Assembly (NCBI GenBank): GCA_024305405.1
Contig: JAKNDB010000087.1
Coordinates: 3,036,001-3,100,000 of the forward strand
Reading direction: 5' to 3'
Length of the DNA: 64,000 nt
DNA from: Dirofilaria immitis
Taxonomy: Eukaryota > Nematoda > Chromadorea > Rhabditida > Onchocercidae
Each line of letters starts with the position of its first letter. Position 1 is the first letter of the stretch. The notes below the pieces were generated by a model, which saw only the letters and a list, made by a program, of their open reading frames with translations, had not been told where the DNA came from and did not search any database. Positions 49,501 through 62,134 of this stretch are shown here, piece after piece. The translations under genes and the position numbers were made by a program.

Positions 49501-51375
49501 TAACGTGAACGTATCGTATATCTGTCACTTATAAGCGCATATAGCGTGTGGCTTTTATAATAGATCATTAATTGTTACATTTTTGAGGTTATTGAGTTTC
49601 TTATAAGTTTGGGAATAGTTTGTTGATAATAATTAATAAGAATATGTATTAAAATAATTAGAAAGAGGAATAGAAGTAGGGAAGGATTATTAAGGAAGTG
49701 GAACTCAGAAATATTTTCTAATTTTATTTCTAACTTTTCACTCAAAGCCTTTGTTTAATTATTTCAAATTCTAGTTATATTAGGCAGGAAATAAGTGGTC
49801 AATATCTCCTAGGGAAATTAAATTAAAAATTAAATTTAGAAATCAAATACTTCATGATCATTCATTCAATCGATACCCACATTATTCGGCATGGAATACC
49901 ATTCATAATTTAATGATCTTGTTGATTGTAGAAATGATAAATTTTCCAAAATTTTTTCAGAATTTATGTTCAATTGCTTAATATTGATAAGAAGTGCAAT
50001 GTTGTTAGAAAAACTTCCAGTTGCGTAATTTCAAAGTCGATATGACTTTTTAATTCATAACCTGAATTTACTTAAGATATTTATTCGAATAGAAATGGGA
50101 ACGAATTAAATGAAATATTTGATTTCAGTATTAACACTTCAGTAATTTGTTGGTATCATATTCTTAATGAAAGATCTCGATGGACTTCATAGTTTTTGCT
50201 ATCGTCGATTCAAATTTATATATATTTTATTTGTCACCAAGAGATGCTTCTTTTTCCATTTAAGGCTTCAGTTTTAAAATATTTCTTACATTAATTATCG
50301 TTGAGAAACTATAAATTTTCTTTTTAAAAAATTATTTCGAATTTTTGAACAGAATTATTAACTCATTGTGGAGAATTCCGAATAAATTAGAAGTAAAAAC
50401 ATTTTTTTTCAATAGCAAAGCAAAGAATTTTATTGATTTACAAAAGTTTCTCTTTTTTCTTATTATCAATATATCATTATAAGCCTTTCACGCTTCAAAA
50501 TTTTCGAAATTTTGATAAGAAAAATTATCGAAATTTTTTCATTTTTAATGAGTTAAGTTTATTAGGATGTTTATCATTCAATGTCAGCTATTTTTTTTAC
50601 TTCTAAAAATTATAATTTTTTAAAATGTTAAAAATTTATATCATTTGCAAAAAGTTTATCTTTCCGTAATTCCTTTACATTTATCATGCATTCGATGATA
50701 TCATTTAACTGCATCCTTAATCATTGATAGTAGAAATGAAAAATAATTTCATCGATGAAAATGAGGGAAAAACTTTCATAAATTTATTTATGAAAGTTTA
50801 ATCAAATTTTTCGAATTGTTTGATTTTAGATAAGTTTTTCTTCAGAAAGTATTCAGCTACTATATCAATGCAAAAAAATGGGACAAATGATGAAAATTAT
50901 GTATTAAAGTAAAAACATTTGATAATATAATTTTTCATATATTTATGCAAAATTTATGAAAGCTTCAGAAAAGTCCAGAAAGTTGTTTGTTACTTCAGTA
51001 AGGCTAAGTATTACTGAGCTGATCCCAAGCGGTTAAGTTAACAGATGGTTGTAACATTGCAACTAATATAAGGCAATTTAGGAATGGCTGATTTGTCATC
51101 ATTTATTAACAATTGACAACTTTTCAATGAACATTATCTTGTCTTGACCATCTGAGCCATTGTAATTTAACCCAAGTAAATGAACTTGGCTCAATATTTG
51201 TATTTGCGAAGAATATTCTAGACTTGTCTAATTCTATTAGATTAACTATGTATTATTACTATGCTGTTGCTACCAGATCTATTGGATGAAATGGAGCACT
51301 ATATTTAAGGATGATATTATTGATTGATTCTGAAAAAGAAGTGCTTTGTACAAATTCTTCTCTATTATGAAGTTT
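46519..51375. other. Non-coding spacer
   Basis: AT-rich. It contains the hairpin at 48.9 kb listed separately. No frame here is supported as a gene. Confidence 0.45.
48909..48947. other. GC-rich hairpin
   Basis: CGAAGGC (48,921-48,927) pairs with GCCTTCG (48,931-48,937) across a 3-nt loop, and GGAAAA (48,909-48,914) pairs with TTTTCC (48,942-48,947) outside it. The sequence just upstream (GGCTTGGCTTGCC) is also GC-rich. It could be a structured RNA element; no transcript evidence is visible. Confidence 0.4.
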
Positions 51376-51757
51376 CGATTTGGCACTGTCTATGATTACT
51401 AAGTAATGATCGGTTATTGATATCTTAGTATAATTTTAATACTTCTTATAAAATTTTATTCCTTTTAAATACGAAATAACAATTGGATAATTCAGGTAAA
51501 ACGATGATGACAGATGGAGTAGTAATGATTGGTATGAAAGATATTACTGATAATGTTTGCGTAAGCGAAGCTTTTGCTCCCGATACTGTGATGCTGTGGA
51601 GATGATGATACATAGACCGATAAATTTATATGTTTGTTTTGGCTGCCGTTAGTAAAAATGGTGTTGCGCTATTCTCTTTACTGAAATCTTTTAATTTTCA
51701 TTTCATTTTCAATTAAATTCACCGATCATTACTTAGTAATCATAGATAGTGTCAAAC
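51376..51757. mobile_element. MITE-like element with 36-bp inverted repeats
   Basis: The left arm 51,379-51,414 (TTTGGCACTGTCTATGATTA...) and right arm 51,721-51,756 are reverse complements over 36 bp with two mismatches. Each arm contains a near-palindrome around ATTACTTAGTAAT. The 300-bp core is somewhat GC-richer than the flanks and holds a 41-codon open frame (51,481-51,603; SGKTMMTDGVVMIGMKDITD...). This fits a non-autonomous DNA transposon or foldback. Outer ends and target-site duplication are not clear. Confidence 0.6.
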
Positions 51758-52573
51758 TTAAATATTGAAATTTCATTCTTTTATAATCAATCATTTCATT
51801 CATTCGATTCAATCTCAACAATTTATCCCATATTAGCATTGAGAATTACATCCGCAATTAAATATTTAAAAATTTTTATTCAACAATGTCCTTCATTTTC
51901 TTTTTACACATTGCGCTATTATTTTGTGTGAGATCATTACTCATCCGAATTGTGATATCTTGTTTATCATTATGATAACCTAATCATTTACAGTTCATTT
52001 AGAGTTCATTAGTAAAATTCATTTTATTGTTTGTCAAAGATAGAATGGAAAGATAAGATTTTATTGAGATATTTCCAATATTTTTTTGATATTTATTTAA
52101 AGCAAAATTGGTTGATAGGACAGTTTCTTATCATGAAAAATGTCTAATCTAAAAATTAGGCTGCAAAGGCTAATGTTTATTTTCATCGTTTGAAAAGTAA
52201 GTTAAATGCATTAAAAAGTAAAGCTATAGTGCATTGTCTATTTCAACAATCAGGCGCAACTGTCTTGTACATTTCTTTAAAATTTGGCGCATTTGTTTAT
52301 TATAATTATTATTATTAAGCGTTAAAAAAAATGAAATTCGCTCACTTTTTTCAAATTACCATTTCCTGACTGTGCTTTTATTCCAATTGTTGAAATTTCT
52401 GGCAACATGAATTTTCTGTTTTTATGCAAATTCGCTATACATATGTTTGTGCCTTAAATTCTTGGCTCCTAACTTGGTATAACCTTTATATGGCCAAGGA
52501 TCGTATGTTTAAGTTTAGGCTGAAAAGAGAACGCAGCTAATAAAGTTAGAACCATCGATAATGGCTCCGTCGT

Positions 52574-52583
52574 GCTCCGCCCC
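52574..52583 (+). promoter_or_regulatory. GC box upstream of eva-1
   Basis: GCTCCGCCCC lies 318 bp before the eva-1 ATG in a locally GC-richer patch (52,560-52,592). It matches the Sp/KLF GC box and shares its nine-base core with the copy at 44.8 kb. It is a plausible promoter element; activity is inferred. Confidence 0.4.
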
Positions 52584-52900
52584 AAGCGTAAATAATGGAT
52601 GAAATAAATTCCTCCTACAAATTTATTTCCTTTTTAGGTTGGTTTATCCGAAATCGTTTGATAAGAGAAAAGAGAAGAAAAAGATTATTCCGAATTATTG
52701 TCATCTGCCATTTCGTTAACAAACTTTGATCCGGAAATTCCGATTGCTCACCGATTATTTAAAGGTCAACTCTTCGTCGTTGTTACCAAAATAGACGAAT
52801 ATCATATAAGTTACCACTATCGATATCATTGCACTGTTACTACTTGACGACAATGTTGGATACAAGCTAAGCGATTCTGTATATCATTGTCGTCATCATC

Positions 52901-55900
52901 ATGTTAGAAATCAAATCATTGATTCTATTTCTACTTCTATTGTTGGGACGATCAAGATCGGAGGTAACATCACCACCAGCATCACGACAATCAACAATAA
53001 CAACAACAATAGCCGGCTCCGGTTGGTTTCCCGTTATTTTGTTTTTTGAATTTATATTAATTTAAGATAAATCCAGGATAAAATTAATGGGGATTCTGTA
53101 TACTTACAGTAGACTCTCGAATTGTTTCTCCAAAAATTCTGCCTTCTCATTTATTATCAAAACTTAAAAACTGATGTAAAAATATAATTAAAAATAATTA
53201 TTCTATGCTTTCATTTGTTATAGAGATATAAAAATTAAATTATTTTGCTCGAATTTTGCAGTATTTCATGAGGAAATTATAAGTTTATAATGATGAAGGA
53301 AGCATTTCCCATGTTTTGATCATTTGTTATCAGGTTGGACAAATTCAATTATTTCTAATCTTTGATTTTGTAATGTAATCGAGCTATTGAGTTTTATCAT
53401 AAATTCAATTAATTTAGCAAATGATCATTACGCCCTTATTCTCTGTTCGTTCTGATGACTTTTTGATGATTAATTAAAATGTTAATTAGAGAGGAGGATG
53501 GATTCCTATAAGAACATTTAATTATATCAAATACTAACATTTAATTTCTAGAAATTATTTTGCTAAATGATTCAATTTTCTATGCAAAAATGAACCTAAT
53601 AATCAAAATTATCATATATGGTTTTCTTTCTTTTCAATTTGTCGAACTAACAACTATTTCCTTAGACTTTTTCAATATCTATTTTTAATATAAATTTCTT
53701 ATACATCATTTTATTTACTATTTTACAACGAAATTAATGAACATTGTAGTTCTATGGTTATAAGGATAAAGTATTTTGATAACTTATAATTTCGAAAACT
53801 TCATTTTTTTCCTTTCTCTCTCTCTTCCCGTAATATCACGGTATCTTTAATGAAATTATTTATTTCTATTACTGAATATCTCTTTGTTAATTACTGATAA
53901 TAGATTACATTATTAATTCATATATGAGAGTTTTTATTACGGTGCGACTAATTATTCTCGATAAAATTGCGATGTAAAACACTTTTCGTCGAAATGGATG
54001 TTACGATGAAGCGGAAAATAGTATCATATAATAAGTTTTTCTGCGAGAAAAAAATTATCGAAAAAGAATTTTTCTTATAGCAAAATTACTTGGATTACGT
54101 TTATATTTGAAGCGTTATAGCGAATTGCAAATTGGAAATATAAATATAAAATGAAATCATATAATTACTGTTTGACAAGGGACATTACTAAATTAGGTAT
54201 GAGCATCGATTCTTGATTTGTATCTTTAAGTTATTGCATTAAATTTTTGGTATACAGTAAATAGTGCCGAGAAAAGTTAGCAAAATTAGGAGAGATGAAT
54301 AATCAATGAGAAATGAATGAAATTTTTTGAACTAAACAAAATACGAATAAAAGATGGGAAGATCAACAAGTATCGTTGTTAGTTGTGATCTATCTTGATG
54401 GAAAATTTTTCGAGATAATATTTTGGTTAGTGTGATGAAGAGTATGCATGCTGAGAGTCGAAGGATGATGAACAATATCTGAGCAGGTTGAAGCAAAGGA
54501 AACCCTCTCTGATAATCTGATAATTATATGCAAATTGATCATCTGAATTTGGTATAGGGACGAGAGAACTGATAAATCAGTTAATACTGATTTCTTCTAA
54601 AGTTTCCTTCAGGATTAATGATGACTATTATAAAGATTTCCTCTTTATCGCTTCTCTTAGTCTTGAGAAGTTGATTAAAATTTGCATAAATTTAGACGAA
54701 GAAATTTGATCTGTTGAGAAAGATAAGCTTGAATCACTCAACATTTCTCCAGAAAGATTGTAAAAATGTGATTTTAGAAAAATTTGATATGACAGCTTTC
54801 TTCTTTCGTATCAAAATCATTAAAGATTATAATACCAAATTAAACAAATTCTTAAAAATTGATGAGAACTGATGATTTAAGAAATTTGCATATGATTGAT
54901 TGATTATGATTTGTGGATAGACTAAGAAGGATAAAATCATAAAGGAAGAAAGAAAGAGAAAGAGAGAGAGAAAGAGAAAAGAAGAGATAAGAAGAAGAAG
55001 AAGATACTTGAGAAAGGATGAGAATTCGTCCACAGTTTACGTTTCCCAGCATTATCTGCACTATTGATCAAGGGAAGGAAGATGAGATGGAAATGAAAAT
55101 GTTTGGTAATTTCTGTTTAAAGAATCAATAATAAATGAGCAGTGGATATTAGGGAAATCAATTGATTAATAGTATAGTATTGGTAACTATTTATTATTAT
55201 CACTTATCACTGATAATAATAATAGCTGTGAAATTCAATCATGAAAAAGATGGAAACGAGAGTTACGTGAATGTGAATGAGATAGCCGGCAATCTGCGAC
55301 TCACAGTGCTATCGGACTGTTTATTTAGTGAAGTTCGATGGTATAAATATTAGTAATGCATTTTATGAAATTTAAATTTGAAATTGAAAACTTTTTAAAA
55401 TGCTTGAAAGTAATAATTGAATAATAATTTAAGTTTTCGGAATTTTAAATTTTTTGATTGAATTTCACAGCTATTCACTTTATTCTTGCTATTTTGTCCA
55501 TGTAATTAGTTGTTATCTCTCTTAAGATATTTCAGTGTTTCAGTGTTAAGTATTATTGATTTAAACTTTCTTATAAAACAAGCAAAAATATTTTCTTTGA
55601 GTTATCATCATTAAAAATACAATTATTTATCAATACTGTTATTAAAATTAATATTTACAGATTAATGCCGAGAAAATTATCAGTAAGCGAAATAAATTAA
55701 AATAATAATTGCATGTATTGTTCATGAATTAGCAGATATTTTGATTAATGTTATAAAAAGTTTTGTGGAATGAATGATGACGAAAAGGTAAATGAATATT
55801 CTTATCACTACTTAATCTTTTGTCTGGAATCGGCTTTATTATTATCATATTTATGAATAGGGCAAATACGCAAAACAGGAGGAAATATAATTTAATATTT

Positions 55901-58900
55901 TGTAAAGAGATTTGTCTGCTATAAAAGGGCCAAGTTTGTTTGCTGTAAAAGAGCCAAGTTTCTGTTGGTAATTTAAGCTTCTTCAAATGAATTGAATATT
56001 TTGTCTGCTTTTAGTAGAAATAATTATTTTTGATTATTCTCTCTTCTTTCAAGTGGACATCTATCCATGATTAAATATGTAGTATTTAAGTAATTTCTGT
56101 ATTTAGGTAACTTATATTTTTGTACACACTGGCCAGTAATAATAATTATTATTAGTGCATTTCAGATATTGCAATATGTAGCAGTCGTACTCACCTACTT
56201 TATATATTTAAATAATTCGCAATTTACATTTATTTAAATGTTGCAATATGCGAAAGTGTACTGCTATATGTAATAATTGATTATGTTTTAAAATATCCTT
56301 GCGACGACATTAGTCGTATAAATTTTAGACGCTGAGTCGGAGAAAAGAAATCGGAAGAAAAGTGAGCATATTGAATGGATAAATAAATCAAATTTTTTCA
56401 ATAATATTACCATTTTTATGAAAATATAAAATAATATATAAATTGCGTGACTCATTCATTCGAGAATTATATTCATCAGATGAATGAATGGATTTGATTA
56501 AGGCTCATAATAAATTTAGTTTGGAATATTTCTGTATAGATAGTTGTATAGCAGTATAAGAGAGAGGAAAGTTGAAAAGAGAATGAATGCAAGGAGAGAT
56601 GAAGCTTGAAAATTTTCCCATGAAATTTCTGGCTCATTTCATACAATTGGAATATATTATATAATGAAATGAATGCCAAGTCTTCAAATCTCTTTATACT
56701 CTTATGGCATTTATTGTCTCCAAGAATGGTTGTTGATTCATATGCAAAACAGCCAAAACATAATATAATATGCAGAATAATTGATAATAATAGAAACTTT
56801 CTTATTCCGAGTTATATTAAAGTGATCAAACCTTAAGTTGCAAAGAATTTACATCGAAGATTTCGTAATGCTTATGATGAATCAATTGAAAGAAGATGAT
56901 GGAATGAAGATTCTTGAGTTGTTTCCTGAATCACTTCCATTATTCTCTTTAATATATTCAAGAATTACATCAATAAGAACTTCTCTTTGTGAAGGATTGT
57001 CAGATGAATTGTATCGAAAGCAAAAAACAATCAATATGATGAATAACAACAAGGCATAATACTATCATCATTCCTTTAATTGATCTATTTATCACTAACA
57101 ATTTTAGCAATTGTACCGTTCATATATTTTTTATATTAATTATTTAAGATTTTAACAAATACTTATTTCTTTGATAATTTCGTGAAGTTTAAAATATTCT
57201 GGAAGATATTTTATAAATTCCTCGCTTATATCGGAATCAAATAAGAGCCTAGTAACAATGAACAATGATGGCCTGGTACTGGTAATATACTTGAATAGCT
57301 AGCTATTAGTATTAGTAGTAGTAGTACTTCACTATGAAGAGGATCGTTTTGGATAATTGCTTCCACAAATTATTGTTAAGCATTTGAAGAATGTGGAAAG
57401 GATGGATGAATGGATATAGTAGCCTGAAATGTGAATGCTTTTTCTAAGGCATACTAATGAACCTTTTCACAACAATCTCCCTGATATTCTAAAAATTTCT
57501 CACTTCCTGCAACATAAATAAACAATTTTCAGGAAAAGTAAAATTTCATTAACAAATTATTAGGATTTCTTTTATGAAGACATTCCTAATTTCATTTATC
57601 TTATCAGGAAATTGTTCATACCTGACTGATTTTGAAATAATTTTCTAATTTTAAATGTGCAAATTTGAGGAGTAACTTATTATTTTGAATTATTGTGGAC
57701 AAAATCACAAAAATGATTTTTTTGGCAAATTATCTTAAGTTTTTAACCGACTAAATTATTATATTTCTGAAGCAAAATTTATGTTAGAATTTTCTTGCTA
57801 GTTGTGTGATCTTCAGGAATTCCAGATCATTCATTCATTTAAATAGGCATTATCGTGTATTGATAGAAAAGCTCTAACCTCAAAGTAATATTCTTTAATT
57901 TTGTTTCAATTTTATGAGTCATTTTCAATAATATAATTGAGATTTGAATATTTCAAATTTTCATGATAATGGAATGTTTAAAATTCTTTTAAATTGAAGA
58001 ATGAAATATAAAATGATAAAAAAATCAAAGTAGGTTGAAATGTCAGGAATAAATAATTAGAATGAAAGAAAGAGGGAAAAGAATAGATGAAGGAAATAGA
58101 TATAAGTAAACCAAGAAACCTGTCACAGAGGTTATCCTCAGGCTGCTCTATTAAAAGATCAAATCTATCCTATCTTATTGCGCAATGATAGATTTACTTG
58201 GAGACAGAGAAAGGGAATTAGAAAAGAAGTTAATAGCAATAATAATAATAATAATAATAATAATAGGGTACAAGAGATAGAGAAAACATCTAAGGTATCC
58301 GTCACAAGATTTGGTTTCTAATGCTTACGACAATTAGGAGGATATGCTAATGTCATGTCGATCATTTCCGGTTTATGCATTGCATAATTATCCACACATT
58401 TTCCTTTAATGTAGTTTCACCGATATTGATGACTTGAAAACTGAATTATCATTTACTATTACTATAATTAATTCTCGAACTAAAATTGTTAGTATTATTA
58501 AAAAACTAAAAATTGAAATGAGATTTAATTGAAGCTTTCCCTGTCTAGAAAAAGATCTTTGTGCTTCGCAAGTTTGAAATTGAATTTAAGAAAAAAGGAA
58601 AAGGAAGGAATAAAAGAATTGCTTAGCGAATAAGAAATATTGAATTTAGGAAAAAAAGTTGAAAATGTAGAAAGAAAGCTGAGACGGCAAAGAGTTGGCG
58701 TCAGTTGAAATTGTCGAAGTTGATAAATTTCTAATTTACGAAGATTTGTATTGAATTTCCGAAATAGCTAGAATATATTGATTTCAGTTTTTCATCAAAC
58801 TTCAAATTTTTGAATATCATTTTATCTTTCGAGAATTTTTGAACTTTTAAATTTTCGATAATTGCAAAATTAACATTTGTTCTTTTACTCAACTTATATT

Positions 58901-61900
58901 TCCCAATACTATTGGAATTAAAAATAGTATGGTAAGACTAACAAACAGTCTAATGGATTGTTAGAATAAATATCTGTTTGTGAGACACTAAATCTAACGT
59001 CCATGCAAAGATCATCTTTCTTCCTATCCCAAAGATAGATGTAACAAAAATATAGAGATATGTTGATATATCATTTAGTACAGCTATTCGTTAATCATCA
59101 ATTAATATCAACAGTTGCGTTACTATAGAAAAGCGGGAAAAAGGGAGAAGACCAAAGCGGTTACATAAAACAGAAGTCGGTGAAAAGTTTAGTAAAGAAA
59201 TCTGATGAGATCCTGTTGGGAGAAAATTTTGATATCTGCAGTATTTGTTGATCGGATTAAGCAAGAAGTACAGATTCTTCTGTTTTTGTGATCGATTGTT
59301 GTTGATATACATTTTTAATAATATAGTAGCTATAATTGGTATCGTTGGTATTAAATTTAAAAGTTTATCAAAAAATATCAACGTTAAGGTAGTAACTCTT
59401 AAAAGATGTAATAATTATGATGAAAAATCAGCTGAAAATTTAATTATTTAAATCGTTATTAAGTACAAATTGAAAAATTTTGTCAAATTTTATACAAAAA
59501 AATGGGATTAATTATCATTCATTTTAAAATATTTTAATTAAATTAAATTATTTAATTTAATTTAATTAAAATCTCAACTTTTTTCTTTAAATTTCACATT
59601 AAATCATTCCTTTTTTCTCATTTATACTCAATTATTATTGAACTTCTTGTTATTTTCTAATTAGCATGTTGTATAAGACAACAAATGAGAGAAAAAAATA
59701 ATTGTTTCTGATTAGAATAATGATATAATTTTTTTATATTATAATATATATATAAGTGTCAACTAAGTTGGATTAGTTATTTTCCTCGTTAAATTAAAAG
59801 AAATGAATGGATTTTCAGGCAGTTTCTCATTCTATACCTCTTCTTCTTCCCATCTTTCCCTATTTTGATGGCCAAAAAGCGAAGAAATTTGTTGTTTGAG
59901 TGGACAGTGGACGAAAAATTGTTGGAATGGATAGTGGACGAAAAACTGGTTGAAAAAGAAACAGATTATTTCGTCTAATTTCCATTATAAATTAAGAGGA
60001 AATGAGAATAGGGAGAACGAGAGGAGAGAGAGAGAGTGCCATTAATGTGACACTTTATTTCTTAAAATGATCGAGGAAATAGATAAAGAAAGGAAAAAAA
60101 TCTGTTGATAGAGTAAATAAAAGAGGGAGGAAAGATAGATAAAGAAAGAAAAGTGTGATTAATATCCACAGATAAATGAGCCGAAGAATGTTTAAATCAA
60201 AGTTTAAAATTTTTGAAAAAAATTGGGGTAAATCGAAATTAGCTTAGTTTTTCCTTTTTTTTTTCGCCTGATTATGAATTTATCTGAAATCTCGAGAGAT
60301 CATACAAGAATTTATCTTTGATTTATGCCATCTATTTGCTCAATTCTATAATATCCCTATAGATACAAATCATCTTTAAAATTCAAATTTAACAAAAAGC
60401 TTAATAAATATAATTGTACTGGTAATATTCGATATATCTACAAATAGCATCAATCAATGAATGCAAATTATTCAACGATATATTTACTTTCAGAAAATGC
60501 TGAAATAGCAACAAGGCGATGATTTTATAAGTTTTAAAGAGTTATGTGATATGGAAACATCCGGGGTGCGGGGATTGATAGACAGTAGTTGAGAACATTC
60601 TACTGCTATTTGTCAAATTATTCAATCACTGAGTAAATAGAAAGAAATGTGCATCTATTTAGCTTACCATTCAATCGTATCAATATAACACTTTTGTATT
60701 AGAGGAAGATGAGGGATCATCCATTGAATGGATATGAAGAAATTTGATTAAATTTAATTTCGAACATTTAAACTGTAAACAAAAAAAAACGAAATATTCT
60801 TATTCTCAAAGATAAAAAAGCTTATTTAGTGATAAACATATCATTTTTAAGCTAAATAATTTGGATAATAATGAAATTTGAATGTGATAAAGTGTGGGAG
60901 ATTGTGTTATTTTAAGAGTAATTGTTTTGTTTCATCACAACGAATTTTTAAATTGGAATCAGAAGTTATTGTTAGAAAAGAATGAAAAGATGAGAGAATA
61001 AATGATTGCAGAATGGATTCAGATTTCTTATCGATTTTGCTACTTCACAGCTTCAAAGCATTTCTTTTGTTTAAGTGGTATCCAACAGAGCTATTTGTAT
61101 ATCAAAAGTATTTTTGATAGTAAATTGAAGAAATGAAGAGTGAGTGATAAATATGAAATAAGAAGAAAGTCAAGTTGGGATTATAAAATTAACTTAAGGT
61201 TAAAATTGCCCGCTTTCTTGGGTTGACTCGTTTACTTCATTTATTCCATTTTAATAATAAATGACAAAGAATTGACTTGTAAACAAGTAAACAAGCAATA
61301 ATACATGCATATATATATTCAATTATGCATCCTTTGAGATGAAAGAAGTTATCAGAATATGTTATTCTTATCCAAGTAAGGAGCCTAAATATGATGATGA
61401 GTTCAATTTGAATTTCTTCATATTTATTTAACAAATCAAAACAGATATTGTTGCTTAGAAAATGGACGCATTTAAAACTATAAAGAAAACTAAATTGATA
61501 TCCACTGTTTTCAATATCGCAAAAAATTTTCATCAAAGTTTACTCTTCCAATCAATAAATCAATCCGTATAAAATATGTATCAATGGTTTAAGAATTGTA
61601 CAAAGCAAGAGAAATAATCTATTTTATTTTTAAGTATCACAAATGAAATCGATTAATACTTGATGTTAACCAGTATTAGCTAATTTAATCGAATTTTTGA
61701 TAAGAGTATCCGAAAATTAAGTCTGAATATTTGGCTCAGAATATAGCTATATTCCGAAAGAATCCTCCATTATTCGCCCATTTATATTCAAAATTGCTGA
61801 AGATTGATGAGAATCTGATAGTTCGAATATCTGCACATGCCTGTATTCTCGACTAATTTGAATAATTAAAATTTTAAATTAGTCAATCAATTCTATAATA

Positions 61901-62134
61901 ATTTTTTCTTTCACTATTACATTTTATTCTTTTCTATTTTTTTACAGATGCACCAATTCAGAAAATATTTTGTGAAGGTGAAGAAGCAAATCTTGAATGT
62001 CCTATCGGAAGATACATCGCTATACAGTTGGCAAATTATGGACGTTTCACTTTAGGCCTTTGTAATCCGAGCCATCGTACTGATTTGAGTACCACATGTC
62101 AAAATGATAGGACATTAGCCATCATGAAGTTAAG
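52901..62134 (+). CDS. eva-1: SUEL-lectin protein, probable EVA-1, 5' part
   Basis: Exons seen are 52,901-53,021, 55,226-55,327 and 61,948-62,134; the gene runs off the right edge. Exon 1 encodes a signal peptide (MLEIKSLILFLLLLLGRSRS, about 20 aa) and a Thr/Ser/Pro-rich linker. Exon 2 gives AVKFNHEKDGNESYVNVNEI...LRLTVLSDCLF. Exon 3 carries the start of a SUEL/galactose-binding lectin domain: KIFCEGEEANLECP, then IAIQLANYGRFTLGLCNPS and TDLSTTCQNDRTLAIMKLR, with the family's Cys spacing and YGR motif. Phases are 1, 1 and 2. In C. elegans, EVA-1 is a single-pass co-receptor acting with SAX-3/Robo for SLT-1 in axon guidance; vertebrate EVA1C binds Slit and heparin. Latrophilin also has a SUEL domain, but the signal-linker layout and the sequence after YGR fit EVA-1 better. 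An upstream in-frame TAA at 52,868-52,870 supports this ATG. The exon 2 donor (A|GTGAAG) was chosen because GTAATG at 55,353 would create a stop. Confidence 0.78.
54941..55005. repeat. Polypurine GA tract in eva-1 intron 1
   Basis: About 65 nt are almost pure A/G on the plus strand (AAAGGAAGAAAGAAAGAG... then four AAG triplets), 220 bp before exon 2. Such tracts can form triplex DNA. On the minus strand it gives Leu/Ser/Phe-rich frames that are not genes. Confidence 0.85.
58237..58265. repeat. AAT microsatellite
   Basis: About nine uninterrupted AAT/ATA triplets inside eva-1 intron 2. Confidence 0.9.
59531..59572. repeat. 42-bp near-perfect AT palindrome
   Basis: Arms 59,531-59,550 and 59,553-59,572 (ATTTTAATTAAATTAAATTA and its complement) match over all 20 bases with a 2-nt centre. 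The sequence is built from the phased units TTAA and ATTTAA. It would extrude as a cruciform and is prone to instability. Confidence 0.9.

Larger units (their letters stand above)
55328..61947 (+). other. Long eva-1 intron 2 (about 6.6 kb)
   Basis: AT-rich intron with an AAT microsatellite (58,237-58,265), a 9-bp hairpin AAATCTATC/GATAGATTT near 58,165-58,198, a perfect palindrome at 59.5 kb and a GA-repeat near 60,015-60,038. A TTG-initiated open frame at 56,838-57,059 (FVMLMMNQLKEDDGMKILEL...) has protein-like composition but no ATG near its start, family or splice partner. No skipped lectin exon was recognised. Confidence 0.5.

Noticed and set aside
54827..55061. Ser/Leu-rich minus-strand frames
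   Set aside because: They are the complement of the GA polypurine tract in eva-1 intron 1.
59129..59251. 40-codon Lys-rich open frame (SGKKGEDQSGYIKQKS...)
   Set aside because: Too short, no ATG, no splice partners, and the opposite strand is open too.
52901..62134. Latrophilin as the identity of the SUEL gene
   Set aside because: A latrophilin would need olfactomedin/HormR/GAIN and seven-membrane segments further on, none visible here. The early layout and sequence after YGR fit EVA-1 better, but the missing 3' part keeps this open.
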